Source: an uncultured Rhodospirillales bacterium
GTDB taxonomy: Bacteria; Pseudomonadota; Alphaproteobacteria; RF32; CAG-239
Assembly (NCBI GenBank): GCA_902795665.1
Contig: CADBMA010000077.1
Location: 1-9,269, forward strand
Reading direction: 5' to 3'
Length of the DNA: 9,269 nucleotides
Made by a program: the position numbers and the translations under genes. This document shows positions 1 to 7,236 of the stretch, one piece after another. The stretch's first letter is position 1; every line of letters begins with the position of its first letter. The notes beneath the pieces are model-generated. The model was not told where the DNA came from, made no database searches, and was given only the letters and a program-made list of their open reading frames with translations.

Positions 1-36
1 AAGCTCTTGGAAGTTCAAGTCTTCTCAGCCGCACCA
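1..36 (+). tRNA. 3' end of a tRNA, probably tRNA-Leu (truncated by window edge)
   Basis: A T arm is visible: stem GGAAG (9-13), loop TTCAAGT (14-20, matching TTCRANY) and stem CTTCT (21-25, one G-U pair). It is followed by seven acceptor bases CAGCCGC (26-32), discriminator A (33) and an encoded CCA (34-36). The missing 5' strand should read GCGGCTG. The A73 discriminator, this acceptor and the TTCAAGT loop fit bacterial tRNA-Leu. GCTCT just before the T arm could be the 3' side of a long class II variable arm. The anticodon lies outside the window, so the identity is inferred. No terminator hairpin is seen before mgtE. Confidence 0.75.
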
Positions 37-76
37 GTTTAACTTTATGAGGTTTGCCCAATAAATAATTTTTAGC

Positions 77-84
77 AAAGGAGG
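77..84 (+). promoter_or_regulatory. Strong Shine-Dalgarno of mgtE
   Basis: AAAGGAGG is a near-perfect complement of the 16S rRNA 3' end and lies 6 nt before the ATG at 91. It fixes the start of mgtE and so shows that the Lys/Arg-rich N-terminal extension is translated. The next in-frame ATG, at 121, has no such site in front of it. It is among the strongest ribosome binding sites in the window. Confidence 0.85.
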
Positions 85-90
85 TATAAA

Positions 91-1530
91 ATGGCCAAGA
101 AAAACAAAAAACATACCTCCATGGCAAGGCGCAAATTCGGCAGCCGTTTTTCTACCAAACAAAAACGTAAAGAAATGCAGACCTATCTGGGATTGGGTCC
201 AAAATTCGTTAATTCGATTATTATCGGATTAAACGAAGATGACGATATTCATGTCAAAAAAATTGTTGCCGGACTTGATGAATATGACTTGGCTAAATTA
301 ATTGAGGTTCTGGATATTGCTCACCGCCGAAAGCTAATAGGAATTCTTGGTGATAAAATTGACCCTGCCGTTATTCCGGAACTCAATGAGGTGGTTCAGG
401 AACAGGTTCTTGAAAGCTTGGACGAACAGCAAATCGTTAACATTGTTAACGAGCTTGATTCTGATGACGCGGTTGAAATCCTTGAAAATATGGACGATGA
501 AGAACAAGAGCAAATCATTCAGCGCTTAAATCCTGAACTGCAATATCAAGTCCAGTCTTCGCTTAATTATCCCGAAGATTCGGCCGGACGTATTATGTCG
601 CGTGATTTTGTCAGTATGCCGGATAGCTGGAGCGTCAAGCAAGCTAAACGTTATCTGCTTAATAATGACGAACTTCCTGACGAATTTTATACAATATTTT
701 TAGTAGATGAAAAAACACTGCGTCCTACCGGCGAAATTTCGCTTGATAAACTTTTGCGTTCCAAAGGAGATGTATCTCTCAATGCGGTTATGAACGGAGA
801 AGTTGTTCCCATTGATGTCCATACCGATCAAGAAGAAGTAGCTCATATGTTTCGTGAATATGGGTGGATGTCTGCAATGGTGGTCGATGCCAAAGGACGT
901 CTTATCGGTGTGATTAATGTTGACGATGTAATTGAAATTATCCACGAAGAAGCAAATGAAGACATTATGGGAATTGCCGGCGCGGAAAGCGGCGACGTTT
1001 ATCGCTCGGTTTTTGATATTTTCAAATCCCGCTCCATTTGGCTGGTAACCAATTTGTTTGCCACAATTATTGCTGCCTCGGTTGTCGGCGGTTTTCAAGA
1101 TATTATTGCTCAGTTGTCCATTTTGGCAGTATTAATGCCGATTGTGGCTTCTATGGGAGGAACAACCGGACAACAAACTTTAGCCGTTGTAGTAAGATCT
1201 TTGGCCACCAAAGAGCTAAACTCCCGTAACGCGCTGAGAATGGTAGGCAAAGAGTTTATGGTTGGTCTGTATAATGGTATGCTGTTTGCTTTAATGATTG
1301 GTGTTGCCGTTTATCTCTGGGTGCCGGAACAAATAACCATAAGTTATATCATTGCACTGGCAATGCTCTGCAATCTTACGGTTGCCAGTCTGGCCGGTAT
1401 TTTAATTCCGCTCACACTCAATAAATTAAAAATTGATCCGGCAATTTCATCGGGAGTTTTTCTTATTGCCTGCACCGATTCCGGCGGATATTTCATCTTT
1501 TTGGGACTTGCAAAGTTGTTGTTGTTCTAG
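91..1530 (+). CDS. mgtE: MgtE family magnesium channel/transporter
   Basis: 479 residues, slightly longer than the usual ~450. MgtE is a homodimeric inner-membrane Mg2+ channel gated by Mg2+ bound to its cytoplasmic domains. Order: a basic extension (1-30, 12 Lys/Arg); an acidic MgtE N domain (about 45-160) with repeated short helices; two CBS domains (about 161-230 and 231-290), the first beginning with the family motif YPEDSAGRIM (160-169); then about five membrane helices (roughly 316-479). The pore-region signature is MPIVASMGGTTGQQT (349-363). The last helix carries CTDSGGYFIFLGLA, with D463 matching the conserved selectivity Asp of Thermus MgtE. The usual GGN of the pore signature reads GGT here (T358). 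Family membership is certain. The leader is too short for an M-box riboswitch, so control by a Mg2+-sensing leader is unlikely unless it lies upstream of the tRNA. yfcE follows 12 nt downstream. Confidence 0.96.
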   Translation: MAKKNKKHTSMARRKFGSRFSTKQKRKEMQTYLGLGPKFVNSIIIGLNEDDDIHVKKIVAGLDEYDLAKLIEVLDIAHRRKLIGILGDKIDPAVIPELNEVVQEQVLESLDEQQIVNIVNELDSDDAVEILENMDDEEQEQIIQRLNPELQYQVQSSLNYPEDSAGRIMSRDFVSMPDSWSVKQAKRYLLNNDELPDEFYTIFLVDEKTLRPTGEISLDKLLRSKGDVSLNAVMNGEVVPIDVHTDQEEVAHMFREYGWMSAMVVDAKGRLIGVINVDDVIEIIHEEANEDIMGIAGAESGDVYRSVFDIFKSRSIWLVTNLFATIIAASVVGGFQDIIAQLSILAVLMPIVASMGGTTGQQTLAVVVRSLATKELNSRNALRMVGKEFMVGLYNGMLFALMIGVAVYLWVPEQITISYIIALAMLCNLTVASLAGILIPLTLNKLKIDPAISSGVFLIACTDSGGYFIFLGLAKLLLF

Positions 1531-1542
1531 AGAGGTATCAAA

Positions 1543-2094
1543 ATGAAATGGATTATTGCTTCAGATATTCATGGTTCAGAATATTATTGCCGTAAATTAC
1601 TTGAGGCATATCAGCGCGAACGCGGAGACAGATTGCTGCTTTTGGGCGATATTTTATATCATGGTCCACGCAACGATTTGACCCTGCAATACAATACAAA
1701 AACCGTTGCCGAAATGCTTAACTCTAAAAAAGAACAAATAATCTGTGTTCGCGGCAATTGTGACTCTGAAGTAGATCAAATGGTTCTTGAGTTTCCGATT
1801 ATGTCAGATTATGTTTTATTGGCAGAGGGATCATCAACCATTTTTGCCACTCACGGACATATTTACAATCCGCACCATCTTCCGCCTTTGTATAAAGGCG
1901 ATATACTGCTTAACGGCCATACACATATTCCGGATTGTATCGAATATGAAAATTATGTTTATATGAATCCGGGGTCGGTTTCTTTGCCCAAGGCAGATAG
2001 CTGGCATGGCTATATAGTTATGGAAAACGGAGAATTTTTGTGGAAAGATTTATCCGGCAATTTATATAATATATACAAACATTCTAAACCATAG
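1543..2094 (+). CDS. yfcE: YfcE-type metallophosphodiesterase
   Basis: 183 residues, against 184 in E. coli YfcE, with matching motifs along the whole length. The calcineurin-like dinuclear metal centre is complete: D8 and H10 (SDIHG), D36 (LLLLGDILYHGPRN), N72 (RGNCDSEVDQM), H104 (THGH) and H126/H128 (NGHTHIP), followed by the family motif MNPGSVSLPK. E. coli YfcE is a Mn2+-dependent cytoplasmic phosphodiesterase active on artificial substrates; its natural substrate is not settled, so none is assigned here. No signal peptide is present. AGAGG (1531-1535) lies 7 nt before the ATG and directly after the mgtE stop, so it is probably co-transcribed with mgtE. Any functional link to Mg2+/Mn2+ supply is conjecture. 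Confidence 0.93.
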   Translation: MKWIIASDIHGSEYYCRKLLEAYQRERGDRLLLLGDILYHGPRNDLTLQYNTKTVAEMLNSKKEQIICVRGNCDSEVDQMVLEFPIMSDYVLLAEGSSTIFATHGHIYNPHHLPPLYKGDILLNGHTHIPDCIEYENYVYMNPGSVSLPKADSWHGYIVMENGEFLWKDLSGNLYNIYKHSKP

Positions 2095-2129
2095 TTGCAA
2101 AGATTTCGTTGCATAGATTTGATTTTGTG

Positions 2130-2158
2130 CTTTGTATCAATAAAATTACATATATAAT
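2130..2158 (+). promoter_or_regulatory. Possible sigma-70-type promoter for the lspA-mutL operon
   Basis: A perfect -10 hexamer TATAAT lies at 2153-2158, 22 nt before the lspA start, in the only sizeable gap between yfcE and lspA. The -35 region is poor: with 16-17 nt spacing it would be CTTTGT or TTTGTA (2130-2136). The site is AT-rich, so TATAAT could occur by chance. Its placement at the head of a tightly packed gene run is the main support. Confidence 0.4.
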
Positions 2159-2180
2159 AACTGCAAACACGGAGATTATA

Positions 2181-2654
2181 ATGCTTATAGGGCTTAGTAT
2201 TGCTTGTATTGTGACAATTTTGGACCAGCTATCAAAATATCTGGTGCTTAACTATGTGCTTGGAACATATAATTATATAAAAGTTTGGCCTTTTTTCAAT
2301 GTGGTCAACGCTTGGAACACCGGTGTCAGTTTTTCAATGTTCAGCAGCAACGGCAATGCAGGGACAATAGTTTTATCAATAGTTGCATTGCTGATTATTG
2401 CCATGATGTTATGGTGGCTCAAAAACGAAAAATCTTTACCGACAAAAATTGCCTTGGGAATGATAATCGGCGGCGCTTTGGGCAATGTTATTGATCGGTT
2501 GCGTTTTGGTGCCGTGTTCGATTTTCTGGATTTTTATATTATTGACTATCATTGGCCGGCGTTCAATCTTGCAGACAGCATGATTTGTATCGGTGCGGCA
2601 ATTATTTTAATTGATGGAATTTGTAATGCTAAAAAAGGAGAAAACAAACAATGA
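2181..2654 (+). CDS. lspA: Lipoprotein signal peptidase II (LspA)
   Basis: 157 residues, the usual size. LspA is an inner-membrane aspartyl protease that removes the signal peptide of diacylglyceryl-modified prolipoproteins just before the lipidated Cys. Family blocks in order: DQLSK (D15), NTGVSFSMF, GNVIDR with D105, and FNLADS with D132. D105 and D132 are the catalytic pair, corresponding to E. coli D114 and D141. Four hydrophobic helices are apparent. The reading frame stays open upstream to a TTG at 2109, but the ATG at 2181 is preferred: GGAG lies 6 nt before it (2171-2174), the protein then begins with the first membrane helix as in the family, and the extension would be polar and unlike LspA. 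Its stop overlaps the start of the next gene (ATGA, 2651-2654), which encodes a probable substrate. Confidence 0.96.
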   Translation: MLIGLSIACIVTILDQLSKYLVLNYVLGTYNYIKVWPFFNVVNAWNTGVSFSMFSSNGNAGTIVLSIVALLIIAMMLWWLKNEKSLPTKIALGMIIGGALGNVIDRLRFGAVFDFLDFYIIDYHWPAFNLADSMICIGAAIILIDGICNAKKGENKQ

Positions 2655-2833
2655 AAAAACTTTTGTTAGTCACAATTTTATTAATGATTGGCGCTTGCGG
2701 AATGACTAAAAAAGATTTAGGCTTGGAAAAAAAGACACCTGATGCTTCGGGTGCTGTTTCAAAAGAAGAATTGATACTGCCTCCCAATTATAATCTGCGT
2801 CCGGTAGTACCAATGGAACAAGCCGCTAAATAA
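2651..2833 (+). CDS. Small outer-membrane lipoprotein, DUF3035/BamF-like
   Basis: 60 residues. A lipoprotein signal (MKKLLLVTILLMIGAC) ends in lipobox I-G-A-C with Cys16 as the lipidated residue, leaving a mature chain of about 45 residues. Residue +2 is Gly, not Asp, which favours Lol-dependent sorting to the outer membrane. The C-terminal stretch (LILPPNYNLRPVVP) resembles the conserved (L/V)xPPxFxLRPP segment of the alphaproteobacterial DUF3035 family, whose Caulobacter member BamF is a subunit of the outer-membrane protein assembly machine. Position directly after lspA and before the M16 pair is also typical of that family. It is shorter than the DUF3035 proteins I know, so the BamF role is inferred. 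AAGGAG (2635-2640) lies 10 nt upstream, and the start overlaps the lspA stop, suggesting translational coupling. Confidence 0.8.
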   Translation: MKKLLLVTILLMIGACGMTKKDLGLEKKTPDASGAVSKEELILPPNYNLRPVVPMEQAAK

Positions 2834-2849
2834 AGCATAGGAGCTTGTT

Positions 2850-4184
2850 TTGAAAAAAAAATTGCTTCTTATCCTGATGCTTTGCACAATGTCTTTGGTT
2901 GTTTCTAAAACATCAAAGGCAGAACTGTTTGGTCTGAGCGGATATACCTTAAACAACGGAATGCGCTTAATTGTTATCCCCAATCACAAGGCGCCGATAG
3001 CCAAACATATGCTATGGTACAAGGTCGGTGCTGCAGATGAAAAAATCGGCAAAGGCGGATCAGCCCATTTATTGGAACATCTCATGTTTCGCGGCACAAA
3101 AAAAATAAAAGGGCAAGATTTTAATCGCATTATGGAAGAAAACGGAGCAGATAGCAATGCTTTTACGTCCCAAGATATGACGGTTTATCATCAATTTATA
3201 GATATCAGCCGGCTAGAGCTGGCAATGTTTCTAGAAGCAGATAGAATGAAAAATCTGACAATAGACAACAAAAGCTTTGAAACTGAAAGACAAATAGTAT
3301 TCCAAGAACGTAAACAGGTTGTTGAAAACAATCCTCTGTATCGCTTTCATGAAGCTGTTCAAAGAGCTTTTTGGCAAACTCATCCATACAGCCGTCCCAT
3401 CACCGGAACAGAAGAAGAAATTCTCAAGCTTAAAATCAAAGATGTAAAATCAATATATAAAAAATATTACAATCCCAACAATGCCATTTTGGTTATAGCC
3501 GGCAATATTGAGCCTGATGTTGCCTACAAGCTGGCTGAGAAATATTACGGGGCAATTCCTCCGCATGGCAAATCTAACAACAAACTTCCGGCAGAAAATG
3601 TCGGACAAACTTCAATCAGTTTGAGTATGAAATTGCCTGATATAGAAATATCCAGAGTTTTACGCAAATATGCGGCACCGTCATACAATTCAGGAAAAGA
3701 GCAAATTTATGCCTATATGGTATTATCAAAATATCTGGGTGAGGGCGAAACCTCTAAACTTTATGACAATTTGGTCGTGCAACGCAAAATTGCAACAACC
3801 ATCAGCACCGACTACAATTATACTTCGCTTGGCGGCGGCAGCTTTACAATCAGTGCAACGCCCGCCAAAGGCGTTACGGTCAATGCGCTGTTGCGCGAAA
3901 TTGATGATGCTGTAACTTCAGCTCTTAAAAACTTAAACAATCAAGAGCTAGAAAGAGTTAAAACGCAAATGCTTACCGGTTTGGTATATGTGAAGGACAA
4001 TCCTCAAGATGCCGCCCAAATAGTCGGAATGCTGGCACTGGCCGGAATGAGCGATGCCGAAATTGAAAATTATGCCGATAATATCAAGCAGGTTAGCCTT
4101 GCCGATGTTAAAAATGCCGCGATGATGCTGCAAAAACCGGCTCAAGTTGAGGGTATTGTTGAACCGGAAGGAGATAAAAGATGA
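2850..4184 (+). CDS. Secreted zinc M16 peptidase, catalytic subunit
   Basis: 444 residues, an M16B-type (pitrilysin/processing-peptidase fold) zinc metallopeptidase. The inverted zinc motif HLLEH is at H73-E76-H77, and the third ligand is E153 in FETERQIVFQERKQ, matching HxxEH-x75-E. The N terminus is a Sec signal peptide: KKK, hydrophobic core 5-18, likely cleavage after Ala24 (SKA-E), so it acts in the periplasm. The start is TTG at 2850, chosen because AGGAG (2839-2843) lies 6 nt upstream and because the first ATG (2877) would remove the signal peptide's charged end. At the place of the M16 C-domain Arg/Tyr pair it has R312 but Ser319 instead of Tyr. Its stop overlaps the next gene by ATGA (4181-4184). 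Paired M16 subunits are known in alphaproteobacteria (for example the Sphingomonas A1 pair); the physiological substrate is unknown. Confidence 0.93.
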   Translation: MKKKLLLILMLCTMSLVVSKTSKAELFGLSGYTLNNGMRLIVIPNHKAPIAKHMLWYKVGAADEKIGKGGSAHLLEHLMFRGTKKIKGQDFNRIMEENGADSNAFTSQDMTVYHQFIDISRLELAMFLEADRMKNLTIDNKSFETERQIVFQERKQVVENNPLYRFHEAVQRAFWQTHPYSRPITGTEEEILKLKIKDVKSIYKKYYNPNNAILVIAGNIEPDVAYKLAEKYYGAIPPHGKSNNKLPAENVGQTSISLSMKLPDIEISRVLRKYAAPSYNSGKEQIYAYMVLSKYLGEGETSKLYDNLVVQRKIATTISTDYNYTSLGGGSFTISATPAKGVTVNALLREIDDAVTSALKNLNNQELERVKTQMLTGLVYVKDNPQDAAQIVGMLALAGMSDAEIENYADNIKQVSLADVKNAAMMLQKPAQVEGIVEPEGDKR

Positions 4185-5611
4185 GCCGACGACCGCATTA
4201 TGCTCAAAAACGCCATCGAGGGTGGTTATTAATACTTATCATATTGTTAATTGTCGGAGCATGGTTTTACACCCGCTCAGTCAATATTGATAAAATTATA
4301 GATAATTCAATACTAAAAGGCCGCACTTTTAATGCAAAGGTTGAAGAAATAATCGCTCCTAATAGCGGTATAAAAGCATATTTTATTCATAATAATGAAA
4401 ACCCGATAATCAGTATGGAATTTATTTTTGCAGACAGCGGCTCCGCTTATGATGCAGATAACAAAAAAGGGTTGGCCAATCTAAGTGCGCAAATGCTGAC
4501 AGAAGGAGCCGGAAATCTTGATGATTTTCATTTCAAAGAAGAGTTGGAAAAATATGCAATAGACATTAATTATAGTGTCGATAAAGATGATTTCAGCGGG
4601 CGGTTATTGACAATAAAAGATAATCTGCCGCGCGCAATTGAGCTGTTGCGTCAAACCTTATTTGAACCGCGTATTGAATATAATGCCTTACAGCGCGTTC
4701 AGCAACAAACTTTGCAAAAGATAGCCCGCTTGCGTGAAAGTCCTTCCGGCCGGCTTAAAGAAGCTGTATCCGGCAAAATATTTAAACATCATGGCTACGG
4801 AACTTCGGTTTTGGGTACGATTGAGGGTGTAAAATCGATAAAAGCCGCAGATATCAGCGATTTTTTGAGCCGCAATTTCACCAAAGATAAACTATTTATA
4901 GGCATTGCCGGTGATATATCCAAAACTGAGGCCGAGCAGCTTATTGATAAAATTTTCAGTGCATTGCCTAATGAGAGAAAAAGCAAAGATATTTCATCTC
5001 CCTCGGTTGATTTCTCTTTTCGGATTGAAAACATTGAAGACAAGGCGGCGCCTCAGATTTTATCGACAATTATAGCTCCGTCTGTTTCGCGTTTGGATAA
5101 AGATTTTTACCCCTTGTATATAGCCAATTATATTTTTGGCGGCGCCGGACTTAATTCACGCATCAATCAATCTGCCCGCGAAAAAGAAGGACTGACCTAT
5201 GGAGCATATACAGGATTGTCCTTGTTGCAAAAGTCACCGCATTTGGTCGGAGGATTTTCGACAACACCTGACAATTTTGCCCGTATGCAAGAAATTTTCA
5301 TTAATGAATGGAATATAATGGGGCAAAAAGGTATTAGCAATAAAGAGTTGAAGTTCGCCAAAAATTATCTGCAAAGTTCATATAATCTTCGTTTTGACGA
5401 TATCAGCAGTTTGGCTTCTATTTTAGCCAATATGCAGCGCCAAGATTTAGGGGCGGATTTTCTCCAAAAAAGAAATATATATATTGAAAAAGTAACCTTA
5501 GAAAGAGTGAATAAAGTTGCAAAACAATATTTTTCTCCTGAAAAGCTTGTTATTATTAACCTTGGCGCAAAATTAAATGAAAGGAATGGTAATGAACAAA
5601 CCGATAAATAA
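4181..5611 (+). CDS. Membrane-anchored non-catalytic M16 partner subunit
   Basis: 476 residues. A short basic cytoplasmic tail (1-14) is followed by one hydrophobic segment (about 15-30, WLLILIILLIVGAWFY) with no clear cleavage site, so it is probably an uncleaved anchor holding the domain in the periplasm. The M16 fold is recognisable, but where HxxEH should stand it reads LANLSAQMLTEG, with no His or zinc-binding Glu, so this chain should not be active alone. It keeps the C-domain substrate-binding pair R333 and Y340 (RxxxxxxY in REKEGLTYGAY), spaced as in insulin-degrading enzyme. It therefore looks like the complementary half of the preceding catalytic subunit. AAGGAG (4168-4173) lies 7 nt upstream, the start overlaps the previous stop by ATGA, and the 3' end overlaps pgi by 20 nt. 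Confidence 0.92.
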   Translation: MSRRPHYAQKRHRGWLLILIILLIVGAWFYTRSVNIDKIIDNSILKGRTFNAKVEEIIAPNSGIKAYFIHNNENPIISMEFIFADSGSAYDADNKKGLANLSAQMLTEGAGNLDDFHFKEELEKYAIDINYSVDKDDFSGRLLTIKDNLPRAIELLRQTLFEPRIEYNALQRVQQQTLQKIARLRESPSGRLKEAVSGKIFKHHGYGTSVLGTIEGVKSIKAADISDFLSRNFTKDKLFIGIAGDISKTEAEQLIDKIFSALPNERKSKDISSPSVDFSFRIENIEDKAAPQILSTIIAPSVSRLDKDFYPLYIANYIFGGAGLNSRINQSAREKEGLTYGAYTGLSLLQKSPHLVGGFSTTPDNFARMQEIFINEWNIMGQKGISNKELKFAKNYLQSSYNLRFDDISSLASILANMQRQDLGADFLQKRNIYIEKVTLERVNKVAKQYFSPEKLVIINLGAKLNERNGNEQTDK

Positions 5612-7232
5612 AACCCACGCATGGAAAAAACTTGCTTCTCACTACCGCTGGCACAAAAATGATGAAATGAAAGATTTGTTTGCCAAAGATAAAACTCGGT
5701 CATCAAAATATACAATCAATCTTGGAAATTTATACCTTGATTATTCAAAAAATAAAATAAATGAAAAAACAATTAGATATTTGCTTGACTTAACCAAAGA
5801 AGTTAAGTTAAAAGAAAAAATTGAAGCTATGTTCTCCGGCGCCAAAATCAACCAAACCGAAAATCGTTCAGTGCTGCACGTTGCTTTGCGCAATCGCTCC
5901 AATACCCCGATTTATGTTGATGGACAAGATATAATGCCCGACATTAACGGAGTTTTGAACAAAATTAAAAAGTTTACCGAAGCGGTTCGTTTTGGTGATT
6001 TTCGCGGTGCAACCGGTAAAAAGCTTACCAATATCGTCAACATTGGTATCGGCGGGTCCGATTTGGGACCGTTCATGGCCACCGCGGCACTGAAAGAATA
6101 TTGGGCTAAAGATATGAAATGTTATTTTATTTCCAATATTGACGGCTCAGCTTGCGAAGATGTTTTTGCCGAAGTTGATCCCGAAACCACATTATTTGTC
6201 GTAGTTTCAAAAACTTTTACCACTATTGAAACACTTACCAATGCTCATACATGTCGCAAATGGCTGGTTGATGCTTTGGGTGAACCCGCAGTGGCCAAAC
6301 ATTTTGTAGCTGTATCCACCAATGCTGAAGAAGTGTCAAAATTTGGCATCAATACCGATAATATGTTTGAATTTTGGAATTTTGTCGGCGGCAGATATTC
6401 AATGTGGTCGGCAGTAGGCTTATCCATTGCCTTAATGATTGGTATGGACAATTTTGAAAAAATGCTTGATGGCGCCCATGAAATGGATATGCATTTCAAA
6501 AACACCGATTTTGAACACAACATTCCGGTCATTTTGGCCTTATTAGGCGTTTGGTATAACAATTTCTTCGGTTATCGAGAGCAGGGAATTATACCATATG
6601 ACCAAGATTTGCGCTTTTTGCCGAAATATTTGCAGCAACTTGATATGGAAAGCAATGGAAAATCCGTTGATTTGAATAATAATTTTATCAAATATGAAAC
6701 CGGACCGATTTTATTCGGCGGTGCCGGAACAGATGTTCAGCACTCATTTTTCCAGCTCTTGCATCAGGGAACCAAAATTGTGCCGTTAGATTTAATTGTA
6801 CCGGCAATTTCACATAACGAAATTGGTGAGCATCATGAAATTTTGATTGCCAATGCTCTGGCTCAGGGCGAAGCTTTAATGCGCGGAAAAACAGTTAAAG
6901 AAGCCGCCGAAGAACTTACCAAAGCCGGCAAAAGCAAAGAAGAAGTTAATCGCTTAAAAAAATACAAGAGTTTTGCAGGCAATCGCCCCACCAACACCAT
7001 CATAATCCGCAAAGTTGATCCGTATATGCTGGGTATGTTGGTGGCAATGTATGAGCACAAAGTTTTTGTTCAGGGAATTATCTGGAATATTAACTCTTTT
7101 GATCAAATGGGGGTTGAACTCGGCAAACAAATGGCTTTAAGCATTTTGCCCGAGTTACAAGGCCATGCTCATATAGAACACGATAGTTCCACCGGCAATC
7201 TTATCGCCATAATCAAAAAAATAAGGAAATAA
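5592..7232 (+). CDS. pgi: Glucose-6-phosphate isomerase
   Basis: 546 residues (549 in E. coli). This cytoplasmic enzyme interconverts glucose 6-phosphate and fructose 6-phosphate. Substrate-phosphate motif GIGGSDLG (152-159), PGI signature VGGRYSMWSAVG (265-276), catalytic E353 in MESNGKSVD, H384 in QHSFFQLLHQGT, and the second signature ending in DQMGVELGK with K512. All catalytic residues are present. Three in-frame ATGs occur, at 5577, 5586 and 5592. The last is preferred because AAAGGA (5580-5585) lies 6 nt before it, while the first two lie upstream of or inside that site. The first 20 nt overlap the end of the M16 partner gene in another frame, suggesting translational coupling. Its presence among envelope genes and mutL seems to be a matter of shared transcription, not shared function. 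Confidence 0.97.
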   Translation: MNKPINKTHAWKKLASHYRWHKNDEMKDLFAKDKTRSSKYTINLGNLYLDYSKNKINEKTIRYLLDLTKEVKLKEKIEAMFSGAKINQTENRSVLHVALRNRSNTPIYVDGQDIMPDINGVLNKIKKFTEAVRFGDFRGATGKKLTNIVNIGIGGSDLGPFMATAALKEYWAKDMKCYFISNIDGSACEDVFAEVDPETTLFVVVSKTFTTIETLTNAHTCRKWLVDALGEPAVAKHFVAVSTNAEEVSKFGINTDNMFEFWNFVGGRYSMWSAVGLSIALMIGMDNFEKMLDGAHEMDMHFKNTDFEHNIPVILALLGVWYNNFFGYREQGIIPYDQDLRFLPKYLQQLDMESNGKSVDLNNNFIKYETGPILFGGAGTDVQHSFFQLLHQGTKIVPLDLIVPAISHNEIGEHHEILIANALAQGEALMRGKTVKEAAEELTKAGKSKEEVNRLKKYKSFAGNRPTNTIIIRKVDPYMLGMLVAMYEHKVFVQGIIWNINSFDQMGVELGKQMALSILPELQGHAHIEHDSSTGNLIAIIKKIRK

Positions 7233-7236
7233 ATGT

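Noticed and set aside
37..76. Mg2+-sensing riboswitch (M-box) before mgtE
   Set aside because: Only 40 nt are available between the tRNA and the ribosome binding site, far too short, with no matching structure.
700..1098. 132-codon open frame on the minus strand inside mgtE
   Set aside because: It lies entirely within a certain gene, has no recognisable family features and no ribosome binding context; it is a shadow of mgtE codon use. The other antisense and out-of-frame frames were rejected for the same reason.
2096..2113. Possible terminator hairpin after yfcE (TGCAA ... TTGCA)
   Set aside because: Only 5 pairs, AT-rich, 8-nt loop and no clean T-tract; too weak to call.
2109..2180. Upstream in-frame extension of lspA from a TTG codon
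   Set aside because: No good Shine-Dalgarno, polar sequence unlike LspA, and a well-placed GGAG precedes the ATG at 2181.
5577..5591. Two earlier in-frame ATGs for pgi
   Set aside because: They lie upstream of or inside the AAAGGA ribosome binding site that serves the ATG at 5592, and the added residues (MKGMV) match nothing in the family.
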